Source: Chlorobium sp. (lineage in GTDB: Bacteria > Bacteroidota > Chlorobiia > Chlorobiales > Chlorobiaceae). Taken from it: a stretch of DNA of 64,000 nt. Where the stretch lies: positions 26,013-90,012 of the forward strand of contig JANQHB010000056.1 of assembly GCA_028277225.1 (NCBI GenBank), in the 5' to 3' direction. This document shows positions 44,752 to 55,348 of this stretch, piece after piece. Under the pieces are notes generated by a model. That model saw nothing but the letters and a program-made list of their open reading frames with translations. It was not told where the DNA came from and did not search any database. A program made the translations under genes and the position numbers. How positions within the stretch are numbered: position 1 is the stretch's first letter; every line of letters starts with the position of its first letter.

Positions 44752-45339
44752 ATGTCGCTTCATCGTACAGCATCCCTGATATCCTGGATTATCAGCCCGA
44801 TTGTCGTCGCACCGGTAGCGTATTTCCTGGTGGCCTGTTTCGGGTTCATGGATGATCCTGAGAAGTGGAACTATCTGATGGTTCTTTTTTTTGCCAGCAC
44901 GATCATTCCCATGCTGCTGGTATACGGATTGAAAAAAATCGGAAAGGTGTCGGATTATAACATAACGTTCCGCGAACAGCGGTTTCTGCCGCTTCTGGTG
45001 ATGGTCGGTGTCAATTTTCTTGGTTACGAACTCATGGAACAACTTGATGCCCCCAGAATTTTTACCGGAATTCTGCTGTTTAATGCTGTAAATACTGTGC
45101 TTATACTTTTGATCACCCTGCAATGGAAAATCAGTGTCCATCTGCTGACATTGGGTTTTGCCATTGCCTTGCTCAGCCTTCAGTTCGGGGCAGTTGCCTT
45201 GTGGCTTTTTTGTCTTGTTCCGGTTCTGATGTGGTCGAGAGTATATCTGAAAGCACATACGTTCATGCAGACTCTTGTGGGCAGCATGATCGGATTTCTG
45301 GTAATGTATGCTGAATTATCGTGGTGGACAGGATTGTGA
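44752..45339 (+). CDS. PAP2-like integral membrane protein with weak active-site match
   Basis: 195 residues, about six hydrophobic helices. WSRVYLKAHTFMQTLVGSMI resembles the third PAP2 phosphatase motif (SRx5Hx3D) with Gln at the Asp position; the first motif (Kx6RP) and PSGH are not clear. Related proteins are common in Bacteroidetes and Chlorobi and are annotated as phosphoesterases; enzymatic activity is doubtful. Its stop overlaps the following GTG start. Confidence 0.7.
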   Translation: MSLHRTASLISWIISPIVVAPVAYFLVACFGFMDDPEKWNYLMVLFFASTIIPMLLVYGLKKIGKVSDYNITFREQRFLPLLVMVGVNFLGYELMEQLDAPRIFTGILLFNAVNTVLILLITLQWKISVHLLTLGFAIALLSLQFGAVALWLFCLVPVLMWSRVYLKAHTFMQTLVGSMIGFLVMYAELSWWTGL

Positions 45340-46400
45340 AGAAAAGAAAGTATGCGGTTCTCATAGCGACATACGGTGAGGTTGAGCGGTTGACCTTGAG
45401 GAACCTCTGGCCAAGCACGCGCAGAATTGTCAGTGTTATTACCCGTCAGATTGTCAAGGTGCCGAAGTTCCTTGTCTATATGCTTGCGGATTACCGGTCC
45501 ATCAAGCGTTTCATCGACTGGCGCCTGCATAACTATGAGTCCAGTCTTGTGGAGACAAACAGGACGCAGACCCGGAAAGTGAGGGAGGGTATTGCTCTTC
45601 TGGATCGTCCGGTTCTTTCGTCTGTCGAGGTCTCGGTGCTGGAGTCTTATTTTTTTGTTCCGCCTTATCTTGAGGATCTGCTTCAGGAGGCGCGGTCGGT
45701 TTATGACGGAGTGGTTGTCGTGCCGATGATCCCGGTGGAATCTGCATTTTCCTGCGGGGTGGCATGTCAGGCTGTCAATGATGTCTATGGCGACAGGCGC
45801 TTTTCAAGGGTGCGGCTGCTCAACAAGCTCTGGCAGGATCCCGAACTGCACAGGATCTATACCGATTACCTGTTTCAGCAGGTTGACCGTTCCTATGTGG
45901 CCAAAGGGAGGAAAGCAGGGCTTGTGCTTGTGATACACGGAACGCTTGTTCGTGACCGCGCGGGCAATCCTCCCAAGGTGTTTACAGGCCTGAACGAAAC
46001 AGGCGAGTTTTTCGATATGATGAAGCAGCGGATTCTGGATGACCCGCGAAACGTTTTTCATGGCATAAAGCAGGGGTGCATGAATCATACGGCTGGAGGA
46101 GAATGGACTTCCGATACCGTTCAGAAGGCCTTCAGGGAATTCCTTGATGAAGGCTATGACAGCGTGGTGATGTTTCCTTACGGTTTTTTTGCCGACAACA
46201 GCGAAACTGAATACGAGGCACAAACGCTTCTCGGGAAAACAGCGTTTACCTACAAGCAATATGTGCGTTGTATCAACGAGTATACGGATTTTGCACAATG
46301 GCTCGCTTCCAGAGTTGTCGATGATATTGAAAAACTCGATGCTCTTCAGGATGCGCTGGGCGACAGTCAGTCAACAATAAATGCGGTAGACCATGCATGA
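45336..46400 (+). CDS. Ferrochelatase-family protein
   Basis: About 354 residues from GTG 45336 (MKKRKYAVLIATYGEVERLT), which overlaps the previous stop as GTGA; GTG 45321 is also open. LIATYGE matches the ferrochelatase start, VIHGTLVRDRAGNPPKVFTG carries the His-containing loop, and MFPYGFFADNSETEYEAQTL matches the PxxFxxDxxET motif with the catalytic Glu. Ferrochelatase inserts iron into protoporphyrin. The lower similarity and the changed surroundings of the His leave open another chelatase role. Coupled to a TPR gene by overlap. Confidence 0.75.
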   Translation: MKKRKYAVLIATYGEVERLTLRNLWPSTRRIVSVITRQIVKVPKFLVYMLADYRSIKRFIDWRLHNYESSLVETNRTQTRKVREGIALLDRPVLSSVEVSVLESYFFVPPYLEDLLQEARSVYDGVVVVPMIPVESAFSCGVACQAVNDVYGDRRFSRVRLLNKLWQDPELHRIYTDYLFQQVDRSYVAKGRKAGLVLVIHGTLVRDRAGNPPKVFTGLNETGEFFDMMKQRILDDPRNVFHGIKQGCMNHTAGGEWTSDTVQKAFREFLDEGYDSVVMFPYGFFADNSETEYEAQTLLGKTAFTYKQYVRCINEYTDFAQWLASRVVDDIEKLDALQDALGDSQSTINAVDHA

Positions 46401-47010
46401 CCGTCATCAGGATGACAGATCGTTCGACAATCGTTCGATACCGGCTCATTCGAGCCGTTATGACGAGGCACTGGCCCATATCGGTCAGGGTCGTTTCAGT
46501 CAGGCAGCAGGTATACTTGACGATTTGCTCAAAGAGGACCATCGCGATGCGAATGCGATCTATGCCAGGGGGGTGGCTCATATGTCAACCGGTAATTATC
46601 GTCAGGCCGGTCAGGACTTTCTTCGAACTGTCGCCCTTGACAGGGGATTTCTCAATGCCTATAAAAATCTCGGGTACGTCCAGTTGACCATGGGCCGGGA
46701 GGAGTTGGCAGTGAAGACGTTGCATCGGGCGCTTGAACTTGATCCCGCCTATGTGGACGCATACTGTCTTCTCGGTGATGTGTATATCGATACAGGTGAC
46801 TTTCAAAAGGCTCTGGAGGCGATTGAAAAAGCGCTGGAGCTCGATCCCGACGGCGCAGAGCCTCATTGCAAAATGGCGATGTACTGTCTTTCACAGGGAG
46901 ATTTCAAGGGCCTGAAAGAGGAGTACCTGCGGCTTAAAGAGCTTGATCCGGGACTTGCATCACAGATAGGCGGTCTCTTTTTCGATGAAACAGCCGAAGA
47001 GCATGAATAG
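46393..47010 (+). CDS. TPR-repeat protein
   Basis: 205 residues with about four tetratricopeptide repeats (ARGVAHMSTGNYRQAGQDFL, KNLGYVQLTMGREELAVKTL, CLLGDVYIDTGDFQKALEAI, CKMAMYCLSQGDFKGLKEEY). No signal peptide. ATG overlaps the stop of the ferrochelatase-like gene. It probably serves protein contact; partner unknown. Confidence 0.85.
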   Translation: MHDRHQDDRSFDNRSIPAHSSRYDEALAHIGQGRFSQAAGILDDLLKEDHRDANAIYARGVAHMSTGNYRQAGQDFLRTVALDRGFLNAYKNLGYVQLTMGREELAVKTLHRALELDPAYVDAYCLLGDVYIDTGDFQKALEAIEKALELDPDGAEPHCKMAMYCLSQGDFKGLKEEYLRLKELDPGLASQIGGLFFDETAEEHE

Positions 47011-47236
47011 CCGCAGAAAACATATCATGGTCACTGTTCTGAAGGTTGTTTTTGTGCTGGCCTGGCTGCCGATTCTGTGGCTTCTGCTTTCGGCTACCGT
47101 CGGGGTGTTGCTTGCTTTGTTCATACCCATTCCATGGCTTGTTTCTCTTCTTGTTCTTCTCGCTTCACTATTGTTACTTTTTTCGGTGTTCCGCCACCTC
47201 GTTGCTTTCGCTGAAAAAATGTTTGTTGATAAATAG
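46985..47236 (+). CDS. Small membrane protein
   Basis: 83 residues (or 77 from ATG 47003), basic N-terminus and two hydrophobic helices (about 18-43 and 48-70). Overlaps the end of the TPR gene. No family recognised. The last gene of the PAP2-ferrochelatase-TPR cluster. Confidence 0.65.
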   Translation: MKQPKSMNSRRKHIMVTVLKVVFVLAWLPILWLLLSATVGVLLALFIPIPWLVSLLVLLASLLLLFSVFRHLVAFAEKMFVDK

Positions 47237-47437
47237 CTCGGCCTGAATAATTCCTGTAAAAACGCTTTATTGTATTAATATTTCAGGCTATTGCTGCCGA
47301 GCAGGGGCTGTTTTTTCGCCCTTTCATGCATTTTTTTCATGGTTTGATAACTAAAATTATTTATATTTGGCGCACTTGTTGAAAAATCGTTGGGATGATA
47401 TATATGAGCAAGGAAAACCAACGTCAAACATACTCTC

Positions 47438-47875
47438 ATGGACCAAACGTTGAGTGATTTCGGCACTGTTTTTGTCTTTCTTCTTCTCGGTATCATTTTT
47501 GTCGTTGGGGGCTACCTGACAGCTCGCCTTTTGCGCCCCAGCAGACCCAATCCGGAAAAACTGGCTATATACGAATGCGGTGAAGAGGCCGTCGGTTCGG
47601 CATGGATAAAATTCAATATCCGTTTTTATGTTGTCGCCCTGATCTTCATCATATTCGATGTCGAAGTTGTCTTTCTGTTTCCATGGGCAACGGTTTTCAA
47701 GCAGCTTGGTGAATTTGCACTGATAGAGGCTCTTGTCTTTGCCGGTATCCTGATCATAGGGCTCGTCTATGCGTGGGTCAAGGGTGATCTGGACTGGGTC
47801 CGGCCGACACCGAATACTCCGAAAATGCCGGTAATCGATGACAATGAGAGCCATGGGCAAGGGCTTGTACGATAA
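47438..47875 (+). CDS. nuoA: Complex I subunit A (NuoA/NdhC)
   Basis: 145 residues, three membrane helices (about 9-31, 68-90, 98-118). [20 protein letters not shown] and [20 protein letters not shown] are the conserved loop and helix. First gene of an eleven-gene operon A-B-C-D-H-I-J-K-L-M-N encoding the quinone-linked, proton-pumping part of complex I. The C-terminus carries an extra polar tail ([20 protein letters not shown]). Confidence 0.96.
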   Translation: MDQTLSDFGTVFVFLLLGIIFVVGGYLTARLLRPSRPNPEKLAIYECGEEAVGSAWIKFNIRFYVVALIFIIFDVEVVFLFPWATVFKQLGEFALIEALVFAGILIIGLVYAWVKGDLDWVRPTPNTPKMPVIDDNESHGQGLVR

Positions 47876-47897
47876 TCAACTTTAAGTTTCTGCGGTT

Positions 47898-48470
47898 ATG
47901 GGATTGCTTGACGCGAAGATATCGAAACATAATGTTCTGGTGACATCGGTCGATAATGTCATGAACTGGGCTCGTCTTTCTTCTCTCTGGCCGATGGGAT
48001 TCGGACTGGCTTGCTGCGCCATAGAGATGATGGCAACCAATGCTTCGAACCATGACCTCGAACGATTCGGTATTTTTCCGCGCTCTTCTCCCCGGCAGTC
48101 CGATCTCATGATCGTTGCCGGTACGGTAACCATGAAAATGGCCGAAAGAGTGATCCGTCTTTATGAACAGATGCCTGAGCCAAGGTATGTGCTCTCCATG
48201 GGAAGCTGTTCAAACTGCGGTGGTCCTTACTGGAAACACGGTTATCATGTGCTCAAGGGCGTGGACAGGATTATTCCTGTTGACGTCTATGTGCCGGGCT
48301 GTCCGCCGAGGCCTGAGTCGTTGATCGGTGGATTGTTGAAAATCCAGGAACTGGTCCGCATGGAGCAGATCGGTATTTCTCGTGAGGACGCAATCAGAAA
48401 ACTCGATCAGAAAAGCCTCGATCCCGCCCAGTTCATACAGGTTGAGAGGAAAGAAGCTCTTGCGACATAA
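47898..48470 (+). CDS. nuoB: Complex I subunit B (NuoB), N2 cluster
   Basis: 190 residues. Iron-sulfur ligands: the adjacent Cys pair in [21 protein letters not shown] and VPGCPPRPE. This subunit holds cluster N2, the last electron carrier before quinone. 22 bp after nuoA. Confidence 0.97.
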   Translation: MGLLDAKISKHNVLVTSVDNVMNWARLSSLWPMGFGLACCAIEMMATNASNHDLERFGIFPRSSPRQSDLMIVAGTVTMKMAERVIRLYEQMPEPRYVLSMGSCSNCGGPYWKHGYHVLKGVDRIIPVDVYVPGCPPRPESLIGGLLKIQELVRMEQIGISREDAIRKLDQKSLDPAQFIQVERKEALAT

Positions 48471-48493
48471 AAAAACGTTCATTCAGCCAAAAC

Positions 48494-49024
48494 ATGGAAG
48501 AGACACAGGCACATACTCCGGAAGAATCGGCAGAGATAAGAGCGGCCAAAGCCGCCTGGCAAGTGGTGAAGGAGGCTTTCGGGGAAGCGGTTTCCGAGCT
48601 CGATGCAAATCCCTTCATGCCGTTTTTCGAGGTACTGGATCGTGACCGGTGGCGTGATATAGCTTTGTTTCTGCGCGATGATCCTGCTCTTCTGTTCAAC
48701 TATATGGCATGTTTGTCCGGTGTCGATTATCCGGATGAAGAAAAGCTTGGTATCGTCTGTAATCTCGAATCGCTTGGAAAACATGGGCACAGGATCGCCG
48801 TCAAGGTGAAATGCGAGCGTGAAGGTGGAGCTATTCCATCTGTTGCCAAAGTCTGGAAAACAGCCGAATGGCATGAAAGGGAAGCCTTCGATATGTATGG
48901 TATGTCATTTTCCGGCCATCCTGATCTGAGAAGGATTCTCTGTCCGGAAGACTGGGAGGGCTATCCGCTGAGAAAGGACTACGAAGTGCAGGAGACATAC
49001 CACGGGATCAAGGTTCCGAACTGA
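48494..49024 (+). CDS. nuoC: Complex I subunit C (NuoC, 30 kDa)
   Basis: 176 residues. The C-terminal signature [20 protein letters not shown] and [20 protein letters not shown], then KDYEV, is the 30-kDa subunit hallmark. Not fused to NuoD. Part of the peripheral arm. Confidence 0.96.
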   Translation: MEETQAHTPEESAEIRAAKAAWQVVKEAFGEAVSELDANPFMPFFEVLDRDRWRDIALFLRDDPALLFNYMACLSGVDYPDEEKLGIVCNLESLGKHGHRIAVKVKCEREGGAIPSVAKVWKTAEWHEREAFDMYGMSFSGHPDLRRILCPEDWEGYPLRKDYEVQETYHGIKVPN

Positions 49025-49065
49025 GAGAAGGGGAAGAGGAATTAACCAATGTAAACGCCTTTGAG

Positions 49066-50268
49066 ATGCAGGAGTTGGGAACGTCGGAACATTCATCCTT
49101 AAGGGTTACCCCTCAGGGTAAAGACAGGGTGCTCATAGAAAAAGACCTCTCCAGTGAAGAGATGGTTCTCAATATGGGGCCCCAGCATCCTTCGACACAT
49201 GGTGTTCTCCGGCTGGAATGCAAGACCGATGGAGAGGTTGTCATCGAAGCCGAGCCCTATCTCGGTTATCTGCACCGCTGTTTTGAAAAATATGCCGAAA
49301 AGGTCGACTATCCGGCAGTTGTTCCTTTTGTCGACCGCATGGACTATCTGGCGTCCATGAACAACGATCTGGCCTACTGCATCACTGTTGAAAAACTTCT
49401 CGATATAGAAATACCCAGACGTGTGGAATTCATTCGCGTTCTGGTTTCCGAGCTGAACAGGATCGCGTCTCACCTCGTGGCTATAGGTACGTATGCTATC
49501 GATCTTGGGGCGTTCACTCCGTTTCTTTTCTGTTTCCGTGACAGGGAGCACATTCTGGGTCTTCTGGAATGGGCGTCAGGAGCGAGGATGCTCTATAACT
49601 ATATTCTTATCGGTGGTGTCGCCGAGGATCTGCCTGAAGGCTTCATGGAGCGTACCCGGGAATTTGTCACCTATTTCAGGCCAAAGGCTGTTGAGCTCCA
49701 GAAACTGCTTACCGAAAACGAGATTTTTGTCAAGCGCACAAAAGGTGTCGGGATGATGCCTGCCGATGTTGCGATCAATTACGGCTGGTCAGGTCCCATG
49801 CTTCGCGGTTCCGGAGTCGACTGGGATTTGAGAAAAATTGACGGCTATTCCGTGTATCCGGAGCTTGATTTCAAGGTGTGCTTACCGGACGGGAAGTTAT
49901 CCGATATCGGTGACAGCCTCTCCCGCCACCTTGTCAGGGCGATGGAGATGGAAGAAAGCCTGAGCATTATAGAGCAGTGCCTCGATATGATGCCCAGGGA
50001 GGACGGTTTCAACCCGAGGGCAGCTATTCCCAAACGTATAAGACCTAAAGCAGGTGAGGTTTATGGCCGTGCAGAGAATCCCCGTGGTGAACTTGGTTTC
50101 TACATTCAGAGTGACGGAAAATCGACAAGCCCGCTTCGCTGTAAAGCCCGTTCATCGTGTTTCGTCAACCTTTCAGCAATGAAAGAGCTTTCCATGGGAC
50201 AGCTCATTCCTGATCTTGTCGCAATTATCGGCAGCATCGATATCGTTCTCGGGGAGGTTGATCGATGA
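49066..50268 (+). CDS. nuoD: Complex I subunit D (NuoD, 49 kDa)
   Basis: 400 residues. [13 protein letters not shown] near the N-terminus forms the quinone site, and the C-terminal [20 protein letters not shown] is the family motif related to NiFe hydrogenase large subunits. It starts inside a short leader ([20 protein letters not shown]) that may not all be translated. The stop overlaps the nuoH start. Confidence 0.96.
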   Translation: MQELGTSEHSSLRVTPQGKDRVLIEKDLSSEEMVLNMGPQHPSTHGVLRLECKTDGEVVIEAEPYLGYLHRCFEKYAEKVDYPAVVPFVDRMDYLASMNNDLAYCITVEKLLDIEIPRRVEFIRVLVSELNRIASHLVAIGTYAIDLGAFTPFLFCFRDREHILGLLEWASGARMLYNYILIGGVAEDLPEGFMERTREFVTYFRPKAVELQKLLTENEIFVKRTKGVGMMPADVAINYGWSGPMLRGSGVDWDLRKIDGYSVYPELDFKVCLPDGKLSDIGDSLSRHLVRAMEMEESLSIIEQCLDMMPREDGFNPRAAIPKRIRPKAGEVYGRAENPRGELGFYIQSDGKSTSPLRCKARSSCFVNLSAMKELSMGQLIPDLVAIIGSIDIVLGEVDR

Positions 50269-51383
50269 ATACAGGACTACTTCTGCCTAACAGTTTTCCT
50301 TTCGTTATGAGTACAAGCCTCAACGCCTGGTCGGACGCACTTTCAGATCTCTACCTGCTCGGTCTGCCGCTCGGGCTTGTTATCATTGCAGCAATTCCGC
50401 TGGTGTTCATTGCGCTCTATGCTCTCACGTACGGCGTTTACGGCGAGCGGAAGATTTCGGCATTCATGCAGGACCGGTTAGGTCCTATGGAAGTCGGTAA
50501 ATGGGGCATTCTTCAGACTCTGGCAGATATTCTCAAGCTTCTCCAGAAAGAGGATATTGTCAACAAATCGGCTGACAAGTTCCTGTTCGTCATCGGTCCG
50601 GGCGTTCTGTTTGTCGGCTCGTTTCTCGCCTTTGCCGTTCTGCCTTTCGGCCCGGCGTTTATCGGTGCCGACCTGAATGTCGGTCTTTTTTACGCGATCG
50701 GTATTGTTGCATTGGAGGTCGTCGGCATACTTGCTGCAGGGTGGGGATCGAACAACAAGTGGGCGCTTTACGGTGCCATTCGCAGTGTCGCCCAGATTGT
50801 CAGCTACGAAATACCTGCAGCCATTGCAATTCTCTGCGGTGCCATGATGGCCGGCACGCTCAGTATGCAGCAGTTCAATCTGCTGCAGGAGGGGCCATAC
50901 GGATTTGTGCATTTCTATCTGTTCCAGAATCCGATAGCCTGGCTTCCTTTCATCATTTATTTCATTGCCTCGCTTGCGGAAACCAATCGTGCGCCGTTCG
51001 ATATACCCGAGGCTGAATCAGAGCTGGTCGCCGGTTATTTCACGGAATATACCGGTATGAAGTTCGCTGTTATTTTTCTTGCAGAGTACGGGAGCATGTT
51101 CATGGTCTCGGCCATCATATCAATTGTTTTTCTCGGCGGCTGGAACTCCCCGTTGCCCAACATCGGATCGGTGGCGCTCAACGACTGGACAAGCGGACCG
51201 GTCTGGGGTGCTTTCTGGATCATTATGAAAGGTTTCTTCTTCATCTTTATCCAGATGTGGCTGCGTTGGACACTTCCACGCTTGAGGGTTGACCAGTTGA
51301 TGCATCTTTGCTGGAAAGTATTGACGCCGTTTGCTTTTGTTGCATTTGTACTTGTTGCCGTCTGGGAAATTTATGTCAAATAG
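50265..51383 (+). CDS. nuoH: Complex I subunit H (NuoH)
   Basis: 372 residues, eight or more helices. [25 protein letters not shown] loop (read as [20 protein letters not shown]), [11 protein letters not shown] and [20 protein letters not shown] are the conserved charged loops at the quinone channel. Begins with a 4-bp overlap to nuoD; an internal ATG at 50307 gives a shorter N-terminus. Confidence 0.97.
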   Translation: MNTGLLLPNSFPFVMSTSLNAWSDALSDLYLLGLPLGLVIIAAIPLVFIALYALTYGVYGERKISAFMQDRLGPMEVGKWGILQTLADILKLLQKEDIVNKSADKFLFVIGPGVLFVGSFLAFAVLPFGPAFIGADLNVGLFYAIGIVALEVVGILAAGWGSNNKWALYGAIRSVAQIVSYEIPAAIAILCGAMMAGTLSMQQFNLLQEGPYGFVHFYLFQNPIAWLPFIIYFIASLAETNRAPFDIPEAESELVAGYFTEYTGMKFAVIFLAEYGSMFMVSAIISIVFLGGWNSPLPNIGSVALNDWTSGPVWGAFWIIMKGFFFIFIQMWLRWTLPRLRVDQLMHLCWKVLTPFAFVAFVLVAVWEIYVK

Positions 51384-51401
51384 GATTTTCAGGGAATCAC
51401 C

Positions 51402-52022
51402 ATGAGCGAGTATTTCAGGGATATAGGGAACAGTGTCACCACCATTCTGACGGGAATGGGCATCACGCTGCGCCACTTTTTCAATGCTGTGAAGCGGAAA
51501 GGTGATGCCGGTATCGATGATGACAACTACTTCGCACAGGTTGACGGCCTTGCAACCCTTCAGTACCCGAAAGAAGCGATTCCCACTCCTGAAACCGGAC
51601 GCTATCGTCTCTATTGCGATATCAGCGACTGCATCGGGTGTAAACAGTGTGAAAGGGCGTGCCCTATCGACTGCATCATCATTGAAACCGTCAAGGTTAC
51701 CAAGGACGATCTCGATGTTTGCGGAAAAACATCCGGCGGTCAGCAGAAAAGGTTCTGGGTGCCGGTTTTCGACATCGATGTCGCCCAGTGCATGACCTGC
51801 GGCATCTGTGTCGCTGTCTGCCCGACTGAATGTCTCTATCATACGCAGGTGAGCGATTTCTCCGAGTTCAGGCGGGAAAATATGATCTACCATTTCGGCA
51901 ACCTGTCAAAACTCGAGACTGAAGCGAAAAAGAAGAAGGCGGAAGAAGAGAAAAAGGCTGCCCCGAAGCCCAAGCCAAAGCCGAAACCGGCTCCTGAAGT
52001 ACAGCCGGCAGAGGGCGGTTAA
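51402..52022 (+). CDS. nuoI: Complex I subunit I (NuoI), two 4Fe-4S clusters
   Basis: 206 residues. Two 4Fe-4S motifs: CIGCKQCERACP and CMTCGICVAVCP. The C-terminus extends into a Lys/Glu/Pro-rich tail (EEEKKAAPKPKPKPKPAPEV) not found in most NuoI proteins. With no nuoEFG in this operon, these clusters are the likely entry point for electrons from ferredoxin or another carrier. Confidence 0.97.
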   Translation: MSEYFRDIGNSVTTILTGMGITLRHFFNAVKRKGDAGIDDDNYFAQVDGLATLQYPKEAIPTPETGRYRLYCDISDCIGCKQCERACPIDCIIIETVKVTKDDLDVCGKTSGGQQKRFWVPVFDIDVAQCMTCGICVAVCPTECLYHTQVSDFSEFRRENMIYHFGNLSKLETEAKKKKAEEEKKAAPKPKPKPKPAPEVQPAEGG

Positions 52023-52058
52023 CTGGTTCAGCAAGAAACGATAACGGGTGTCTGACAT

Positions 52059-52583
52059 ATGACCAACACAACCTATACAGTAATTTTTTATCTCTTCGCC
52101 GCAATCACGGTTTTTTCGGCAGTTTTTGTGGTGTTTTCAAGAAATGTCATCTATTCGGCATTTTCCCTGCTGTTCACATTTTTTGGCGTGGCGGCACTCT
52201 ATGTGTTTCTGAGCGCTGATTTCATTGCCGTCACCCAGATCATTGTCTATGTCGGGGGTATCCTTGTTCTGCTGCTGTTCGGTGTCATGTTTACCAACAA
52301 GATCATGATGACCGACCTGAAGACCGATGTTCTGAATCTTGTTCCCGGTCTTGTTCTGCTTGTTGCAATAACCGGAGGCCTTATTTATACCTTTCTGACA
52401 AGATCGGAATGGTTCACAACGGTAGAGCAACTGCAGGGAAGCGTTGTTGAAAGAATAGGTTTCGAAACCATGTCCCGATATGTCCTGCCGTTTGAAATGG
52501 TTTCGATCCTCCTGTTGCTGGCTCTTATCGGAGCGGCTTTTCTGGCCAGGTTCGACAACTCGGCAAAATCAAATGAAAAGTAG
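52059..52583 (+). CDS. nuoJ: Complex I subunit J (NuoJ)
   Basis: 174 residues, five helices. NVIYSAFSLLFTFFGVAALY and QIIVYVGGILVLLLFGVMFT (the pi-bulge helix of TM3) are typical. 36 bp after nuoI. Confidence 0.95.
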   Translation: MTNTTYTVIFYLFAAITVFSAVFVVFSRNVIYSAFSLLFTFFGVAALYVFLSADFIAVTQIIVYVGGILVLLLFGVMFTNKIMMTDLKTDVLNLVPGLVLLVAITGGLIYTFLTRSEWFTTVEQLQGSVVERIGFETMSRYVLPFEMVSILLLLALIGAAFLARFDNSAKSNEK

Positions 52584-52589
52584 AATCCA

Positions 52590-52907
52590 ATGGATGTTCT
52601 CTTTACGATCGGTCTCGACCACTACCTGGTGATATCGGCAATACTGTTCGGACTCGGGCTATTTGCGATCCTGACACGAAAGAACGCGATTGTCGTGCTC
52701 ATGGGGGTTGAACTGATCCTGAACGCCGCCAACATCAATCTGCTGGCTTTTTCCAAATACAACGGTGGCATGGAAGGTGTGATGTTCAGTCTTTTCGTGA
52801 TCGTTCTTGCCGCTGCCGAGGCAGCAATAGCGCTGGCAATTGTTATCAACATTTATAAAACCTTCAATACTGTGGACGTCTCCAGTATTGATTCCTTGAA
52901 AGAGTAA
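52590..52907 (+). CDS. nuoK: Complex I subunit K (NuoK)
   Basis: 105 residues, three helices. VVLMGVELILNAANINLLAF holds the conserved Glu of TM2, and VLAAAEAAIALAIVINIYKT holds the Glu of TM3. 6 bp after nuoJ. Confidence 0.97.
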   Translation: MDVLFTIGLDHYLVISAILFGLGLFAILTRKNAIVVLMGVELILNAANINLLAFSKYNGGMEGVMFSLFVIVLAAAEAAIALAIVINIYKTFNTVDVSSIDSLKE

Positions 52908-52955
52908 GCTGTAACGGGGAAACCGGCCCCTAGATCCGGCAAAGCAAAGAGAGAT

Positions 52956-55289
52956 ATGCACAACCTTATCCAGTATTCGATAATTGTCCTGCTGCTTCCG
53001 CTGCTTTCGTTCGTCCTGTTGATCTTTTTCAACCGGAAGCTGCCGCGCAACGGTGACTTTCTTGGCGTGGGTTTACTTGCCGCGACATTCGGCCTTTCTG
53101 CCTGGATCTTCTGGGATGTGGTTGTTGTCAACTACGATCCGTCATTCAGGGTTGCATGGGATTTTACCTGGATAGATTTCGGCGATGTGCCCGGAGTCGG
53201 TCCCCTGCAGATCAAAATGGGGATATTCATAGACAATCTCACAGCGATCATGCTTGCAATGGTATCGCTGATCAGTTTACTGGTACATGTCTATTCTACC
53301 GGATACATGACCGGTGACAAGTATTATGGCCGTTATTTCGCGTATCTGGGCATCTTCACGTTCTCGATGCTCGGCATTGTCCTTTCCGACAACCTGTTTT
53401 CCATCTATATCTTCTGGGAGCTTGTCGGTCTTTCCTCCTATCTCCTTATCGGTTTCTTTTTCGAGAAAGACAGCGCAGCAGATGCACAGAAAAAAGCCTT
53501 TCTTACCAACCGTGTCGGCGATATCGGTATGTGGCTGGGTATTCTTATTCTTTATTCACAGTTTCACACGTTCGGTTACGAAGAAATCTACCAGCATATC
53601 AAGGCCGGTGATTTTCATATGTCCCAGGCATGGCTGACCGCTGCAGGAGTTCTCCTTTTCATGGGCTGCGTCGGTAAATCCGCACAGTTTCCCCTGCATG
53701 TCTGGCTTCCTGATGCGATGGAAGGCCCTACCCCTGTATCGGCACTTATCCATGCGGCAACAATGGTTGCAGCCGGTGTTTATTTTGTCGCAAGAATTTT
53801 CGTGATCCTGACGGTCGATGCATTGCACGTTATCGCCTTTATCGGTGCGATAACGGCGTTCATGGCTGCAACGATCGCCATAACACAGCATGACATCAAA
53901 CGGGTTCTTGCCTACTCGACGGTTTCACAGCTTGGTTACATGGTCCTCGGTCTCGGTGTCGGGGCATATTCGGCAGCTCTTTTCCATCTGCTTACCCATG
54001 CGTTTTTCAAGGCCTGCCTGTTTCTCGGTTCAGGTGCGATCATTCACGCCATGCATCACGAGCAGGACATGCGCTGGATGGGCGGACTTGCCAAAAAAAT
54101 GCCCTGGACGTTCGTGACCTTTACAATCGCTACGCTTGCGCTTGCAGGTTTGCCACTGACCAGCGGATTCATGAGTAAGGACGCTATCCTTGCGGGTGCA
54201 CTCGGATTTGCCGAAGCCGAAGGGGGCGGTATCTACTTCCTCATTCCGGTGCTTGGATTTGTTTCTGCAATGCTGACAGCATTCTACATGGGGCGCCAGA
54301 TATGGCTTGTGTTCTTCGGTGAAAGCAGGACGCATCTGAAACCGGCAGACAGCCATGACGACCATCATGGTCATGACGATCACGGCCACGTCCATGAGGT
54401 TCCATGGGCAATGAGGATGCCTCTTGTCATTCTTGCTGCATTATCGGTATTTGCCGTCTACTCACCTGATCCTCTGGATGGGGCCAAGGGCTGGTTCATG
54501 CACCTTGTTCCCACACCTGAAACGGTTGTTGCCGCTGATATGGGCGCTGATCCGCACCATCATGCCGTTTCCGACAATGCTCCTGATGACGGTCACGGGG
54601 CAAAAGATGCGATGCATGGCGCCGGCGAACACGGACAAGAGCATCATGCCGAAACCGTTGCTTTACATGAAAAGGAAAGCGGGCATGCCCAGGCACAACA
54701 TGGTACGGACAGTCATGTTGCAGCTCATGGTCATGATGCCGGTCATGGCGACGAACACGGAGACGGACATCACGGTCCTGTATTCAGCGATCCGCGTCAG
54801 GCAGCGATAGCTCATGCGGCGCATGAAAACCACGATTCCGCCATCATGTACTCGAGCATCATGGTTGTTCTGGGTATCGGGCTGGCTCTTGTCGTCTATG
54901 CGTTCCGGATCATCGATCCCGAAAAGACGGCACAGCGTATTCGACCGCTTTACCTTTATTCGTTCAACAAGTGGTACTGGGATGAAATATATGACGCCAC
55001 AGTGATCAAAGGTTCACTTCTGCTTTCGAAAATGCTTGCATGGTTTGACAGCAATATCGTTGACGGTATCGTGAACGGTGTGGGAGTGCTTGTCAGGAAA
55101 TTAGGAACATTCAGCGGTGGGTTCGACTCCTATGTTGTCGATGGCCTTGTGAACTTCACGGCGTTTTTTGTGCAGACATCCGGTGCAGCCATGAAGAAAA
55201 TCCAGACGGGTAAGGTTCAGACATACCTTGTCCTGGCTCTTGTCGCTGTTACGGGATATATCATTTACTACTTCGTGCAGCTCATGTAA
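52956..55289 (+). CDS. nuoL: Complex I subunit L (NuoL) with His-rich insert
   Basis: 777 residues, longer than the usual 610-680. The antiporter-like core is intact (FWELVGLSSYLLIGF, HVWLPDAMEGPTPVSALIHA, DIKRVLAYSTVSQLGYM, HAFFKACLFLGSGAIIHAMH). After TM13, residues about 467-625 form a histidine-rich segment (for example HDDHHGHDDHGHVHE and HGHDAGHGDEHGDGHHGPVF) interrupted by a membrane helix, then the last helix and C-terminus. The His-rich part could bind metal; it is not needed for the core fold. Confidence 0.95.
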   Translation: MHNLIQYSIIVLLLPLLSFVLLIFFNRKLPRNGDFLGVGLLAATFGLSAWIFWDVVVVNYDPSFRVAWDFTWIDFGDVPGVGPLQIKMGIFIDNLTAIMLAMVSLISLLVHVYSTGYMTGDKYYGRYFAYLGIFTFSMLGIVLSDNLFSIYIFWELVGLSSYLLIGFFFEKDSAADAQKKAFLTNRVGDIGMWLGILILYSQFHTFGYEEIYQHIKAGDFHMSQAWLTAAGVLLFMGCVGKSAQFPLHVWLPDAMEGPTPVSALIHAATMVAAGVYFVARIFVILTVDALHVIAFIGAITAFMAATIAITQHDIKRVLAYSTVSQLGYMVLGLGVGAYSAALFHLLTHAFFKACLFLGSGAIIHAMHHEQDMRWMGGLAKKMPWTFVTFTIATLALAGLPLTSGFMSKDAILAGALGFAEAEGGGIYFLIPVLGFVSAMLTAFYMGRQIWLVFFGESRTHLKPADSHDDHHGHDDHGHVHEVPWAMRMPLVILAALSVFAVYSPDPLDGAKGWFMHLVPTPETVVAADMGADPHHHAVSDNAPDDGHGAKDAMHGAGEHGQEHHAETVALHEKESGHAQAQHGTDSHVAAHGHDAGHGDEHGDGHHGPVFSDPRQAAIAHAAHENHDSAIMYSSIMVVLGIGLALVVYAFRIIDPEKTAQRIRPLYLYSFNKWYWDEIYDATVIKGSLLLSKMLAWFDSNIVDGIVNGVGVLVRKLGTFSGGFDSYVVDGLVNFTAFFVQTSGAAMKKIQTGKVQTYLVLALVAVTGYIIYYFVQLM

Positions 55290-55348
55290 CATTTGAGAAG
55301 AAAACGAAGATCAAATTTTATTACTCTGAAACCAACAGATAACTGAAG

